Part shown: in pieces, positions 24,782 through 33,227 of the stretch
How the letters are laid out: every line of letters starts with the position of its first letter
Position numbering within the stretch: position 1 is the first letter of the stretch
Assembly: GCF_004123835.1 (NCBI RefSeq)
Contig: NZ_MZMU01000024.1
Location: forward strand, 310,001-374,000
Length of the DNA: 64,000 nucleotides
Origin: Rhizobium leguminosarum
GTDB lineage: Bacteria > Pseudomonadota > Alphaproteobacteria > Rhizobiales > Rhizobiaceae
Direction of reading: 5' to 3'
Position numbers and translations under genes: made by a program
Notes under the pieces: model-generated
What the model was told of the DNA's origin: nothing
Database searches by the model: none
What the model saw: the letters and a program-made list of their open reading frames with translations, nothing else

Positions 24782-25742
24782 GCCAGTCCCAGGCGGAGCG
24801 GATGATCTCAGACAGATCATACTGCGGCACCCAGCCGAGCACGTCGCGCGCCTTGTCGTTATTGGCGACCAGCGTATGCGAATCGCCTTCGCGGCGGCCG
24901 ATATATTCGACCGGGAAAGGCCGGTTCGACACCTCCTCGATGGCGCCGAGCAATTCCTTGACCGTCGTACCGGTGCCGGTGCCGAGATTGAGCGCGACGG
25001 AATCGCCCCCCTTCAGCAGATATTCGACGGCGCGCACATGCGCATCAGCAAGATCCAGCACGTGGATATAGTCGCGCACACAGGTGCCGTCGCGGGTCTC
25101 GTAGTCGCTGCCGAACACCTTGAAACCCTGGCGGCGGCCGAGCGCCGCGTCGATCGCTAGCGGTATCGCATGGGTTTCCGGCTGATGCCATTCGCCAATC
25201 CGGCCCTCGAAATCGGCGCCAGCCGCATTGAAATAGCGCAGCACCACGGAGCGCAGGCTCCTGTACTGGTCGTAATCGGCAAGCGCCTGCTCGACGATAT
25301 ATTTCGTCCGCCCGTAAGGATTGATCGGCACCTGCCGGTGCGTTTCGTCGAGCGGCACGCTCTGCGGCAGGCCATAGGTGGCGCAGGTGGAGGAGAAGAC
25401 GAAGGCGTTGATGCCGGCCGCCTGTGCCGCCGAAAGCAGCGTCAAAGTACCGATCACATTGTTCTCGTAGAAGGAAACCGGATCCTTGACCGATTCGCCG
25501 ACCTCGATCAGCGCCGCGAAATGCAGGATCGCCGCCGGCTTGTGCTTGGCCAACACCTCATCCAGACGAGCGCGATCGCGAATATCGCCTTCCTCGGCCG
25601 GCCCCCATCTGACGAACTCGCGATGGCCGTTCGAAAAATTGTCGAAGACGACAGGCGTATAGCCCTTGTTCGCCAAGTCGAGGCACGTATGCGAGCCGAT
25701 ATAGCCGGCGCCGCCGACGACAAGAACCGTTTCACCTGCCAT
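24759..25742 (-). CDS. galE: UDP-glucose 4-epimerase
   Basis: A 327-residue short-chain dehydrogenase-like epimerase that interconverts UDP-glucose and UDP-galactose, feeding surface polysaccharide synthesis. NAD-binding VVGGAGYIGSHTC opens the protein; the catalytic SSTCATYG and YGRTKYIVEQ (Tyr-x-x-x-Lys) are near residues 120-150; GTGTGTTVKELL and a C-terminal LGWVPQYDL follow. Length and motifs match GalE well. It is upstream of and overlaps the sulfatase-like gene, an unusual partner that suggests co-expression rather than a shared pathway. Confidence 0.9.
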   Translation of the reverse strand: MAGETVLVVGGAGYIGSHTCLDLANKGYTPVVFDNFSNGHREFVRWGPAEEGDIRDRARLDEVLAKHKPAAILHFAALIEVGESVKDPVSFYENNVIGTLTLLSAAQAAGINAFVFSSTCATYGLPQSVPLDETHRQVPINPYGRTKYIVEQALADYDQYRSLRSVVLRYFNAAGADFEGRIGEWHQPETHAIPLAIDAALGRRQGFKVFGSDYETRDGTCVRDYIHVLDLADAHVRAVEYLLKGGDSVALNLGTGTGTTVKELLGAIEEVSNRPFPVEYIGRREGDSHTLVANNDKARDVLGWVPQYDLSEIIRSAWDWHAKSNQH

Positions 25743-26006
25743 GCACCACCCTTATTCTTCATGAGAGATGGGAGAAACCTAAACGAGATACACGTCAATA
25801 AAAAGAAGGAACTGCGATCGCCGCAAACGGACAATACGTCAAATGCCGAAGCCGCCCGCCCGGGTGCGATCCGCCGCCTGCGCAATTGTGCCGGATCAGG
25901 AGGAAACATAAATTATTCGCGTGATTTGCATAGCCGCCCGATCTAAGGCGCTTGCACCACCATATGATGATCAACGGTCTGCAGCCATCAGGCAGGGAGC
26001 GCGCAA

Positions 26007-26651
26007 ATGAGGAAGGCATTGGTCGTTTGGGGCGGCTGGCAAGGTCATGAACCGGAACAATGCGCTCATATCGTCGCCGACCTCCTGCGCGAGGACGATT
26101 TTACCGTCGAGGTAACCGGCGATCTCGGCGTGTTCGGATCTCCGACGCTGGCGAAGGCCGATCTGCTGGTGCCCATCATTACCGGCGAAAAGCTTGAGAA
26201 GGAGCATGCCGCTGGCCTCGTCGAAGCCGTGCGTGGCGGGCTCGGGCTTGCCGGCCATCATGGCGCGCTCGCCACGTCCTTCAAGGAAAGCGCGCCTTTC
26301 CGCTATGTCTCCGGCGTCACCTGGGTCGCCCATCCCGGCAATATCATCGACTTCCGCGTCGCCGTCACCCGCCAGGACGACCCCGTGATGGAGGGCATTC
26401 CCGATTTCGACTACCGTTCGGAGCAATATTATCTCCATTACGATCCGACCGTCGAAGTCCTCGCGACCACCACCTTCACCGGCGCCTACGATCCGGCAGC
26501 CCGCAATGTGGTGATGCCCGTCGTCTTCAAGCGCCATTTCGGCGCCGGTCGCATCTTCTATTCCGCTCTCGGCCATGTCGCCGCCGAGTTCGACCATCCC
26601 TACATGCCGCTTATCCTGCGGCGTGGCCTGAGCTGGGCCGCCCGTCAGTAG
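26007..26651 (+). CDS. ThuA-domain protein
   Basis: A 214-residue protein with the ThuA fold (class I glutamine-amidotransferase-like): MRKALVVWGGWQGHEPEQCA, LGLAGHHGALATSF, and GRIFYSALGHVAAEFDHP at the C-terminus. ThuA in Sinorhizobium is part of trehalose catabolism (with ThuB), but many ThuA-domain proteins lie elsewhere with unknown sugars. No ThuB-like oxidoreductase or transporter is next to it here, so a trehalose role is not supported. Starts at ATG 26007 after GCAGGGAGCG. Confidence 0.82.
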   Translation: MRKALVVWGGWQGHEPEQCAHIVADLLREDDFTVEVTGDLGVFGSPTLAKADLLVPIITGEKLEKEHAAGLVEAVRGGLGLAGHHGALATSFKESAPFRYVSGVTWVAHPGNIIDFRVAVTRQDDPVMEGIPDFDYRSEQYYLHYDPTVEVLATTTFTGAYDPAARNVVMPVVFKRHFGAGRIFYSALGHVAAEFDHPYMPLILRRGLSWAARQ

Positions 26652-26709
26652 CGTTGGAGAACGGGGTGAGCGGTCTTGCCAATCGCCCACCCGCGCCTAA
26701 TCTCCCCGT

Positions 26710-27279
26710 ATGCCGGATCGCTTCTCTTTCCTTCCCGCCACTGCCGACCGCTTGACCGATATAGAAGCAGTCTTCGACGATTGCTCCGGCGGCCGGAATT
26801 GTCGCTGCGCCTACTGGTACCTTCCGAATGCCGACTACAAGGCAGGTTGGGGCGAGGGAAATCGCAGCTGGTTTCGAAACCTCGTCGTCGCGCCGCGCCC
26901 GCCGGGCATTCTCGGCTATCACGAGAACGAGCCGGCCGGATGGTGCGGTGTGGCGCCGCGCGCCGTATTCGACCGGCTGCGCCGCTCAAAACCCTTCGCG
27001 CCGGTCGACGACAGGCCGGTGTGGTCGATCAATTGCTTCATCGTCCGCAAGCCGTTCCGGCGGCAGGGTCTGTCGCGATTGTTATTGAAACACGCCGTTG
27101 AATTCGCAAGCGCGAACGGCGCTGAATGTCTCGAAGCCTATCCTGTCGATCAGGCAGCCCGTGCTTCGAACGGAGCCGAGATCTATCCGGGAACGCTATC
27201 GATGTTTCTGGATGCCGGTTTTGCCGAAGTGGCAAGACGCCTGCCGGCGAGACCGGTCGTTCGCCTGGAATGCCGCTGA
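26710..27279 (+). CDS. GNAT family N-acetyltransferase
   Basis: A 189-residue protein with an acetyl-CoA-binding pattern: SINCFIVRKPFRRQGLSRLLLKHAVEFA (beta4-alpha3, R-x-x-G-x-S/G type), preceded by EPAGWCGVAPRAVF and followed by LEAYPVDQAA and a C-terminal FLDAGFAEVARR. The cysteine-containing segment CSGGRNCRCAYWYLP near residue 30 is typical of a GNAT subgroup often annotated for small-molecule or protein acetylation. Substrate unknown. Sits 58 bases after the ThuA gene on the same strand. Start ATG 26710 with a weak CTCCCC-adjacent leader. Confidence 0.78.
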   Translation: MPDRFSFLPATADRLTDIEAVFDDCSGGRNCRCAYWYLPNADYKAGWGEGNRSWFRNLVVAPRPPGILGYHENEPAGWCGVAPRAVFDRLRRSKPFAPVDDRPVWSINCFIVRKPFRRQGLSRLLLKHAVEFASANGAECLEAYPVDQAARASNGAEIYPGTLSMFLDAGFAEVARRLPARPVVRLECR

Positions 27280-27312
27280 ATATTTCGGCATCCAGAGATT
27301 GATAAATACGGC

Positions 27313-27567
27313 TTAGCGGGCCGCCTTGAACTGCCGGTCGTTCTCGACGGCGGGCGCCGCCTCGTCATAGATCCGCATCAGCCGCCCGGCTGCCTTCAGC
27401 TTCTCGATGAGGTCGTTTCCATCAGGCGAGGCCTTCGTCAGCTCCAGCTGCTCGAACTCCCTGAGCGCCTGCGCCCAATGGCTTTCCCCGCGCCCATCCG
27501 GCCTGCCTTCCGATTCCCATAGTGAATAAGCGCGCTGGCTGACCCAGGCGTCTTTATTATGACTCAT
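27313..27567 (-). CDS. DUF2934 family small protein
   Basis: An 84-residue protein starting at ATG 27567, after GGGGTTGATT. The segment DAWVSQRAYSLWESEGRPDGRGESHWAQA is the DUF2934 motif (about 30 residues; Y-x-LW-x-x-x-G-x-P) found in many short alphaproteobacterial proteins of unknown function. A helical tail follows to residue 84. No membrane segment. Convergent with the GNAT gene 33 bases away. Confidence 0.82.
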   Translation of the reverse strand: MSHNKDAWVSQRAYSLWESEGRPDGRGESHWAQALREFEQLELTKASPDGNDLIEKLKAAGRLMRIYDEAAPAVENDRQFKAAR

Positions 27568-27767
27568 AATCAACCCCAGCGAGAAATTTGGAAGCAATAT
27601 TCGACAGGCAACAAGGTGCCAAAACCGGCTTTAGGAGTCGTTACGAGGCAGCGTTAGTTTTTAGCTAATAGCGAGGTGCCGAAGGATTATCCCGTGCACA
27701 CATTCCGGGACCTTGGCCTCGTACCGCCTCCAGGATAGGGTCATCGCAGAAACGACAGCGATGACCG

Positions 27768-29204
27768 ATGGCAGCCAAGACGACACTCAATGCGAAGAAT
27801 CTCGAATCCCTTGGTGCGCAGCGCCTCGCCGAGCTGCTGATCGAGGTCAGCCTGGGCAGTGCCGCCCACAAGCGACGGCTTCGAATGGAGCTTGCCGGCA
27901 ATCACGGCGGCGCCGAGGTGGCGCGTGAGGTGCGAAAGCGGCTTGCGAGCATTGCCCGGGCTCGCACCGTCATCAACTGGCGCAAAGTGAAGGCGCTGAA
28001 GAGCGATCTGGAAACGCAGCGCAAAACGATCGCAGAGACCGTTGCCGCCGATGATCCCCAAGAAGCTTTCGAACTGATATGGCAGTTCCTCGCATTGGCG
28101 AATTCGATCTTTGAGAGATCCAACGAGAGCAGCGGTTCTCTCATCCAAAGTTTTCATCAGGCTTGCGAGGATGCTGCCGCAATCGCCGCGTCCGCCAAGA
28201 TCGACTCCAATGTCCTGGCCGAGAAGGTGTTCAAAGCCGTGCAAGACGATGGTTACGGCCAGTACGACAACCTGATTGCGGCGATGGCGCCAGCTCTCGG
28301 AAAGGATGGTCTCGATTGCCTGAAAACCCTCTTCGTCCAATGGTCCAAGGAGCCGAAAGACAAGCCTACGGAAGACAAGCGCGAGATCATCGGCTGGGGC
28401 AGCGGAGGCCCCCTTTACGAAGATGAGATTTACGGCACTCAGCGAGATCTGACGGTGCGCATAGCCTTGCAGGAAATTGCCGACGCCCAGGGCGATGTTG
28501 ATGCCTACATCGCGCAGCAATCCGAGAAAACGCGCAAGATGCCGATGATTGCGGCCGACATCGCCAATCGTCTGGTCTCGGCCGGCCGGGCGAAGGAAGC
28601 ACTTGAGGCGCTGAATGAGGTCGATACGACAGGCCAGGCCGACATGCCATTCGAATGGCAGCTCGCGCGCGTCGAGACGCTCGAGGCCCTGGGGCGCACC
28701 GAGGAGGCCCAAACCTACAGATGGACATGTTTCGAGCAGTCGCTGCATGGCGAGCACCTGAAGGCTTTCCTCAAGCGACTGCCGGACTTCGACGATCTGG
28801 AGGCGGAGGAGAAGGCATTCGCTTATGCCCAGGCTTTCCCGGACGTCCACCAAGCACTTACATTTTTCCTGAATTGGACGGCACCTGCCGAGGCAGCGAA
28901 ACTCGTGATGAGGCGGAAGGCGGAACTGAACGGCGATCTCTATGAGCTGATGCCGGCGGCGGCCGAAGCTCTGGCAGAGAAACATCCGCTTGCGGCAACC
29001 ATTCTCTTGCGCTCCATGATCGATTTCACGCTCGATAGCGGCCGGTCCAGCCGCCATAAGCATGCGGCGAGGCATCTCGCGGACTGCGCGTCGCTTGCGC
29101 CTCATATCGATGACTTCGGCAACACCAGACCCCATGACGTCTATGTCGCGGAACTCAAACGTCGGCACGGCAAGAAGCATGGCTTCTGGAGCCTGGTGAC
29201 CTAA
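27768..29204 (+). CDS. DUF6880 family protein
   Basis: A 478-residue, largely helical protein beginning AAKTTLNAKNLESLGAQRLAELLIE, which matches the conserved start of DUF6880. It contains TPR-like helical repeats in the middle (PLYEDEIYGTQRDLTVRIALQEI, then AKEALEALNEVD and ALGRTEEAQTYRW) and a C-terminal HKHAARHLADC segment with histidines and a cysteine. Function unknown. The starting ATG at 27768 lacks a strong ribosome site. Transcribed toward the DsbA-like gene, 36 bases away, and may be co-expressed with it. Confidence 0.8.
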   Translation: MAAKTTLNAKNLESLGAQRLAELLIEVSLGSAAHKRRLRMELAGNHGGAEVAREVRKRLASIARARTVINWRKVKALKSDLETQRKTIAETVAADDPQEAFELIWQFLALANSIFERSNESSGSLIQSFHQACEDAAAIAASAKIDSNVLAEKVFKAVQDDGYGQYDNLIAAMAPALGKDGLDCLKTLFVQWSKEPKDKPTEDKREIIGWGSGGPLYEDEIYGTQRDLTVRIALQEIADAQGDVDAYIAQQSEKTRKMPMIAADIANRLVSAGRAKEALEALNEVDTTGQADMPFEWQLARVETLEALGRTEEAQTYRWTCFEQSLHGEHLKAFLKRLPDFDDLEAEEKAFAYAQAFPDVHQALTFFLNWTAPAEAAKLVMRRKAELNGDLYELMPAAAEALAEKHPLAATILLRSMIDFTLDSGRSSRHKHAARHLADCASLAPHIDDFGNTRPHDVYVAELKRRHGKKHGFWSLVT

Positions 29205-29240
29205 GTTTCTCCGGATACCTTACCCTCAGAGAGGAATTCC

Positions 29241-29801
29241 ATGACGACCACTTCCTGGCATGCAGATCCGCTGACTTGGGGCACTGGACCCCGCATCTTC
29301 GAAGCTTTTCTGGAGCCGACTTGCCCCTATTCGGTCAGAGCGTTCAACAAGTTCGACGAACTGCTGAGCCAGGCCGGCGAAGACAAGATCACCGTGAAGA
29401 TCCGCCTGCAGTCGCAACCCTGGCACATGTATTCCGGCGTCCTTGTCCGCTGCATCATCGCAGCTTCGACTCTGGAAGGCGGCAAGGAAACTGCAAAGAA
29501 GGTGATGGCTGCCATCGCCGCCCATCGCGAGGAGTTCGAGTTTGAACGCCATGCCGGCGGCCCGAATATGAACGTCACGCCGAACCAGATCATCGAGCGC
29601 CTGGAAGGCTATAGCGGCATCAAGCTGAAAGAAGCCTTCGCAATCCCGGATCTCGACCGGGAGATCAAGTGGCACTGCAAATATGCCCGGCAGAACGGCA
29701 TCCATGTCTCGCCGACTTTCATGATCGACGGGCTGGTGCAGCCCGACATGAGCAGCGGCGATGAGGTTGGCGCCTGGGTGAAGAAGGCGCGGGGCAATTG
29801 A
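29241..29801 (+). CDS. DsbA/2-hydroxychromene-type thioredoxin-fold protein
   Basis: A 186-residue protein with a thioredoxin fold of the DsbA-like group. FEAFLEPTCPYSVRAFNKFDELL near residues 22-40 holds a C-P-Y-S motif, with a single cysteine where DsbA has two (C-x-x-C). The C-terminal part has the cis-proline motif VSPTFMIDGL. No signal peptide, so cytoplasmic. One catalytic cysteine suggests a monothiol oxidoreductase or disulfide-type thiol transferase rather than a periplasmic oxidase. GAGAGGAATTCC precedes the ATG. Confidence 0.75.
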   Translation: MTTTSWHADPLTWGTGPRIFEAFLEPTCPYSVRAFNKFDELLSQAGEDKITVKIRLQSQPWHMYSGVLVRCIIAASTLEGGKETAKKVMAAIAAHREEFEFERHAGGPNMNVTPNQIIERLEGYSGIKLKEAFAIPDLDREIKWHCKYARQNGIHVSPTFMIDGLVQPDMSSGDEVGAWVKKARGN

Positions 29802-29932
29802 CGCTGGCCGTGTGCCTGAGACTATCAAGCTGAGTCGTCTCGCCGATGCCCTTATTGTGTTCGCATGGCGGATGGAGTCGGTAATGAATCTGGGCTAATT
29901 GCTTTTTAAGACATTGCTGATGAACTGCCGTC

Positions 29933-30106
29933 ATGACAAAGCCGCCCCGCAAGCCTTCCAAGCCGCTGCTCGGTGAAGCCTACGAGCCGCTCCGCAGCCG
30001 ACCGCGCCGACGGCGAGATTCCGCTCAGCCTAATCTTTCTCTCGATCCGATGCCGGCGCGTATTGCGCCGTCTCCGGCGTCAGTGGGAAGGACACAGTTC
30101 AGATGA
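29933..30106 (+). pseudogene. Remnant of a LigD-type ATP-dependent DNA ligase N-terminus
   Basis: A 57-codon frame from ATG 29933: it opens MTKPPRKPSKPLLGEAY and continues EPLRSRP and SLDPMPARIAP. The block with LDPMPxRIxP is the lead-in to the adenylation domain of LigD-like DNA ligases, where it normally runs on into a lysine-containing domain. Here the similarity breaks off at about residue 46 and the frame ends within 11 more codons. The catalytic lysine and the rest of the enzyme are missing. Its stop overlaps the next gene's start as ATGA. Read as a truncated ligase fragment left by a deletion or insertion; a real 57-residue protein is less likely. Confidence 0.5.
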
Positions 30107-31734
30107 ACGACGACCCGAAATTGAATCGGGCCGAAGGTCAGCAATGTCAGCAGCAGACGAGCGACTGGGACATGGCTGCTCGCAATTACCCCAGCCTCAA
30201 CACGGTGATCTTGCTGGGGATCCTGTTTATTGCCATCATCTTCAGGTTCCATAAGATCACCTTGCCGCTGGTCGACAGCTTCAGCTGGCGCGAGATAAGC
30301 ACCGCAATGATGGCCGACAATTTCCAGCAGCGCAGCTGGAACATCTTTTTTCCAGAGGTCAGCTGGACCGGACCCGGGCCAAGCTATCAGGGCCGCGAGT
30401 TTCAGATCGTCAGCTATCTGACCGCCTTGCTCTACCAACTCTTCGGCTGGCACGACTGGTTCGGCCGCGCGGTTGCGGCCTCCTTCGGTCTGGTGACAGT
30501 ATTTTCGCTCCACAGGCTAACGGCGCTATGCTGGGATGAGATGCACGCCCACGCGGCGGCACTGGCCTACGCGCTGATGCCGGCGGCGATCATGATCGAC
30601 AGTTCGTTTCTTCCCGATCCCGCTATGCTGGCCTTGGTCACTCTTGGCGTCTGGCTGTTCGCCAAATACTGGGCCGGCGGCAGCGGCTGGCTCTTGCCGC
30701 TCGCCACGGTCAGCTTCTCGCTCGGCGTGCTGTCAAAGCCACCCGGCATCGCGGCCGGCGCTGTCATCTTCTATCTGATGGTCTGTTGGATTCTGGAAAG
30801 TAAAGGAAAGCACGCGACATGGGTCTTCCTGTCGGGGCTTTTGAGCCTGGCCATCATCGGCGCTTATTTCAGCTGGGCGATTTATCTCGGCCGCAGCTAT
30901 CCGCCGTTTCATATCGCCGGCACCGGCGGCTATATCTGGGATTTCGGCTTCTGGACATACTACAGGAACAGCTTCTACTTCAAATCCGTATGGAACACCT
31001 CGGTTTTGTGGTTCTACGGCTATCCGTTCATGGTGCTGCTCGCGGTCGGCTTGTGGTTACCGCCCAGCCCCGCCGAAGACCCGAAGCAACGCACCCTTTC
31101 GGCCATTCCCTATGTGTGGCTGGCTGCGGCCCTAATCATCTATCTGGCGGCGGCGGGCGAGATCACCAGCAATGTGTGGAATCTCCACATCTTCCATGTG
31201 CCGGTTGCTATGTTCTGCGGCCACGGCGCGCTTCTTCTGGCAACGCTTGCATCGAGAACCATTCTAACACCGTCGGTGGTGCTTCGCTCGATTTTCATCG
31301 TGGCCATCGCGCTTGCCTGGTCGACCTTGCCCCTGGTCAGAACGATGAAGAAGCCAATCGCCATGAACGGTAAGCTGCTCGGCGAGGAACTGGCGCGGTT
31401 GGCGCAACCGGGCGACCTCGTCGTCGCCATCGCGCCTGAGGTCGGCGATCCCGTCGCAGTCTACTACAGCAGGGCGCGCGGCTGGGTGTTCCCGCCTGGC
31501 GGAGGCGATGCCGAATGGTCGAAATTCGTTGCGGATGACGCCACCGCGATCGCGCAGCTCGAGGAACTGCGCGCGCAGGGCGCGGATCTGTTCGGCGTGG
31601 CCAAGAACGCCGCCGACAAGAACGGCCGGCTGTTCATCGAGCATCATGATGGGGTTATCGACTACCTGGACAGGACTGCAACCAAGCTTGTGGATTTGAA
31701 TAATTTGCTGATCTATAGGATCACCCGTCCATGA
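30103..31734 (+). CDS. Membrane glycosyltransferase, GT39/ArnT-like
   Basis: A 543-residue protein with about ten to twelve hydrophobic helices beginning near residue 32 (VILLGILFIAIIFRFHKI). The first periplasmic loop, DSFSWREISTAMMADNF, holds the acidic residues expected of the PMT_2/ArnT fold. A C-terminal soluble domain (from about residue 400) follows the last helix. Such enzymes move a sugar from a lipid-phosphate donor to an outer surface molecule. The acceptor is unknown. ATG 30103 overlaps the ligase remnant stop, and no clear ribosome site is seen. Confidence 0.78.
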   Translation: MNDDPKLNRAEGQQCQQQTSDWDMAARNYPSLNTVILLGILFIAIIFRFHKITLPLVDSFSWREISTAMMADNFQQRSWNIFFPEVSWTGPGPSYQGREFQIVSYLTALLYQLFGWHDWFGRAVAASFGLVTVFSLHRLTALCWDEMHAHAAALAYALMPAAIMIDSSFLPDPAMLALVTLGVWLFAKYWAGGSGWLLPLATVSFSLGVLSKPPGIAAGAVIFYLMVCWILESKGKHATWVFLSGLLSLAIIGAYFSWAIYLGRSYPPFHIAGTGGYIWDFGFWTYYRNSFYFKSVWNTSVLWFYGYPFMVLLAVGLWLPPSPAEDPKQRTLSAIPYVWLAAALIIYLAAAGEITSNVWNLHIFHVPVAMFCGHGALLLATLASRTILTPSVVLRSIFIVAIALAWSTLPLVRTMKKPIAMNGKLLGEELARLAQPGDLVVAIAPEVGDPVAVYYSRARGWVFPPGGGDAEWSKFVADDATAIAQLEELRAQGADLFGVAKNAADKNGRLFIEHHDGVIDYLDRTATKLVDLNNLLIYRITRP

Positions 31735-31944
31735 GAGCCGCGACAGTCTGGGCCATGGGCCTTCGACCGCATCACGCCTGGCACTTTCGCGGTGGAGACG
31801 ATCGCGTTTTTCGTCACCTATGTCTTGGGTGCGCTGCGCGTCTGCGACGAGTTTCGCGACGTGGTGCACGGCCGTTTCGGCGCCGGCCGCAATCGGTCGC
31901 GCACCGCTCACCTCAAGCAGCCGGGCTGCAGCATATGGCTCTGA
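31735..31944 (+). other. Coding-like fragment after the glycosyltransferase stop
   Basis: In the same frame as the glycosyltransferase, 69 codons stay open after its TGA. They read as a protein segment with a hydrophobic helix (TPGTFAVETIAFFVTYVLGA, then LRVCDEF) and a basic tail. No start codon with a ribosome site is seen. It may be the end of a second membrane gene whose 5' part was lost, or a readthrough extension. The family was not recognised. The 142 bases from here to the tRNA show nothing further. Confidence 0.35.
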
Positions 31945-32086
31945 CGACGGCGGCTTGAGCCCGCGCGGCGTGTCTGCGCAGATGGTCAAGGAGACGGCCA
32001 ATCTCGACGTCCACTTCTACGTAGGCTTCGCCGAAACATCGAAGGATAGCAGGAGGACGCGGGCACCTATTACGGTCGAGGGCCAA

Positions 32087-32176
32087 TGGCGGAGAGGGTG
32101 GGATTTGAACCCACGATACCCTTGCAGGTATGCCGCATTTCGAGTGCGGTGCATTCGACCACTCTGCCACCTCTCC
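32087..32176 (-). tRNA. tRNA-Ser (anticodon CGA)
   Basis: The minus strand folds into a class II tRNA. The acceptor GGAGAGG pairs with CCTCTCC, the anticodon stem is CCGCA/TGCGG around the loop CTCGAAA (anticodon CGA), a long variable arm follows, and the T arm is GTGGG/CCCAC with TTCAAAT. The discriminator G and a gene-encoded CCA complete the 3' end. It reads serine UCG codons. Confidence 0.97.
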
Positions 32177-32271
32177 GCGGTCTGGTCGGCGCTTGTTCGG
32201 CGCGGGCGTTCTCATAACGGGCAAATGACAGGCTGGCAAGCCGAAAAGTCGAAGCATTCCATCCTTTTGCC

Positions 32272-32300
32272 TTGACACCTTTTTGTCACTCGCGTATCTC
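32272..32300 (+). promoter_or_regulatory. Probable sigma-70 promoter of rplU-rpmA
   Basis: TTGACA (32272-32277) and TATCTC (32295-32300) are 17 bases apart, the optimal spacing. Transcription would begin near 32307 and leave a leader of about 170 bases before rplU. Confidence 0.55.
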
Positions 32301-32480
32301 GGCTTCGCAATAGGTTTGGAGAAATCCGCGCCTTGGCCGTCCGGCGCTCGCGCGGGGCTTCACCGGCAGGACGAGTTCGAGGATTAGACCTCTGAAATCC
32401 CTGCTTAACTTCGACTGATAAAAAGACAGCCACCTGCTGGATGAGCGGGGAGCGCTGGAACGAACATGAAAGGATAAAAA
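32301..32480 (+). other. Long leader of rplU
   Basis: No gene is found here. The leader is long enough to hold an autoregulatory structure, but I could not recognise a known ribosomal-protein leader fold. AAAGGATAAAAA just before 32481 is the ribosome site region. Confidence 0.35.
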
Positions 32481-32798
32481 ATGTTCGCAGTCATCAAGAC
32501 CGGCGGTAAGCAGTACCGTGTGGCAGCCAACGACGTGCTGACCATCGAAAAGCTGGAAGCAACCGCTGGCGACTCCATTGAATTCACCGAAGTGCTCGTG
32601 ATCGGCGAAGGCGCCGACGCTGCGATCGGTGCGCCCTTCGTTACCGGCGCCTCTGTCAAGGCAGAAGTCGTCGAACAGAACCGCGGCAAGAAGGTCATCG
32701 CCTTCAAGAAGCGCCGCCGTCAGAATTCGAAGCGTTCGCGCGGCCATCGTCAGCATCACACGGTCGTCCGTATCACGGACATCGTGGCTGCCAAGTAA
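32481..32798 (+). CDS. rplU: 50S ribosomal protein L21
   Basis: A 105-residue protein with the L21 opening MFAVIKTGGKQYRVAANDVL and the C-terminal RNA-binding signature KRRRQNSKRSRGHRQHHTVVRITDI. It binds 23S rRNA and lies next to L27 in almost all bacteria, as here (33 bases before rpmA). The start is fixed by AAAGGA before ATG 32481. Length is that of standard L21. Confidence 0.98.
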   Translation: MFAVIKTGGKQYRVAANDVLTIEKLEATAGDSIEFTEVLVIGEGADAAIGAPFVTGASVKAEVVEQNRGKKVIAFKKRRRQNSKRSRGHRQHHTVVRITDIVAAK

Positions 32799-32831
32799 GA
32801 TCAACGGGACAAGGTTTAAAGGAGAACTCCA

Positions 32832-33101
32832 ATGGCACACAAAAAAGCTGGCGGTTCCTCGCGCAACGGTCGCGATTCTCAGTCCAAGCGCCTTGGCGTG
32901 AAGAAGTTCGGCGGCGAAGCCGTCATTGCAGGCAACATCATCGTGCGTCAGCGCGGTACTGAGTGGCATCCGGGTTCCAACGTCGGCCTCGGCAAGGATC
33001 ACACGATTTTTGCGCTTACCGCCGGCAATGTGAACTACCGAACGAAGGCCAACGGTCGCGTCTACGTGTCTGTCATGCCGAAAGCGGAAGCAGCGGAATA
33101 A
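32832..33101 (+). CDS. rpmA: 50S ribosomal protein L27
   Basis: An 89-residue protein, [20 protein letters not shown], with [25 protein letters not shown] as conserved core. The N-terminal tail reaches the peptidyl-transferase centre. It starts directly with MAHKKAGG, so no cleaved N-terminal extension of the Firmicutes type is present. AAAGGAGAA precedes ATG. Second gene of the rplU-rpmA operon, followed by a strong terminator. Confidence 0.98.
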
Positions 33102-33172
33102 GCCGGTAGCGCTCAAAAACAGCCGGCGTCTCATCGACCCGGCTGGCCGTATCAGGTTCAGTCTAGAAAACA

Positions 33173-33201
33173 GGGGAGATGGGGCGCCATCTCCCCTTTT
33201 T
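33173..33201 (+). terminator. Intrinsic terminator of rplU-rpmA
   Basis: GGGGAGATGG (33173-33182) pairs perfectly with CCATCTCCCC (33187-33196) over a GGCG loop, followed by TTTTTC. Confidence 0.9.
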
Positions 33202-33227
33202 CTTTACCCCTCAAGGAGGACTGAACC

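Noticed and set aside
27768..29801. DUF6880 plus DsbA-like genes as a phage-defence pair
   Set aside because: No nuclease, toxin, NTPase or membrane effector signature is present; the genes look like ordinary chromosomal functions and nothing suggests a defence island.
32087..32176. tRNA-Ser as the attachment site of an integrated element
   Set aside because: No integrase and no repeated copy of the tRNA 3' end were found in the neighbouring 3 kb, so an integration event is not shown.
32301..32480. Riboswitch or L21 autoregulatory leader
   Set aside because: The leader is long, but I could not find a recognisable fold or a mimic of the L21 binding site.
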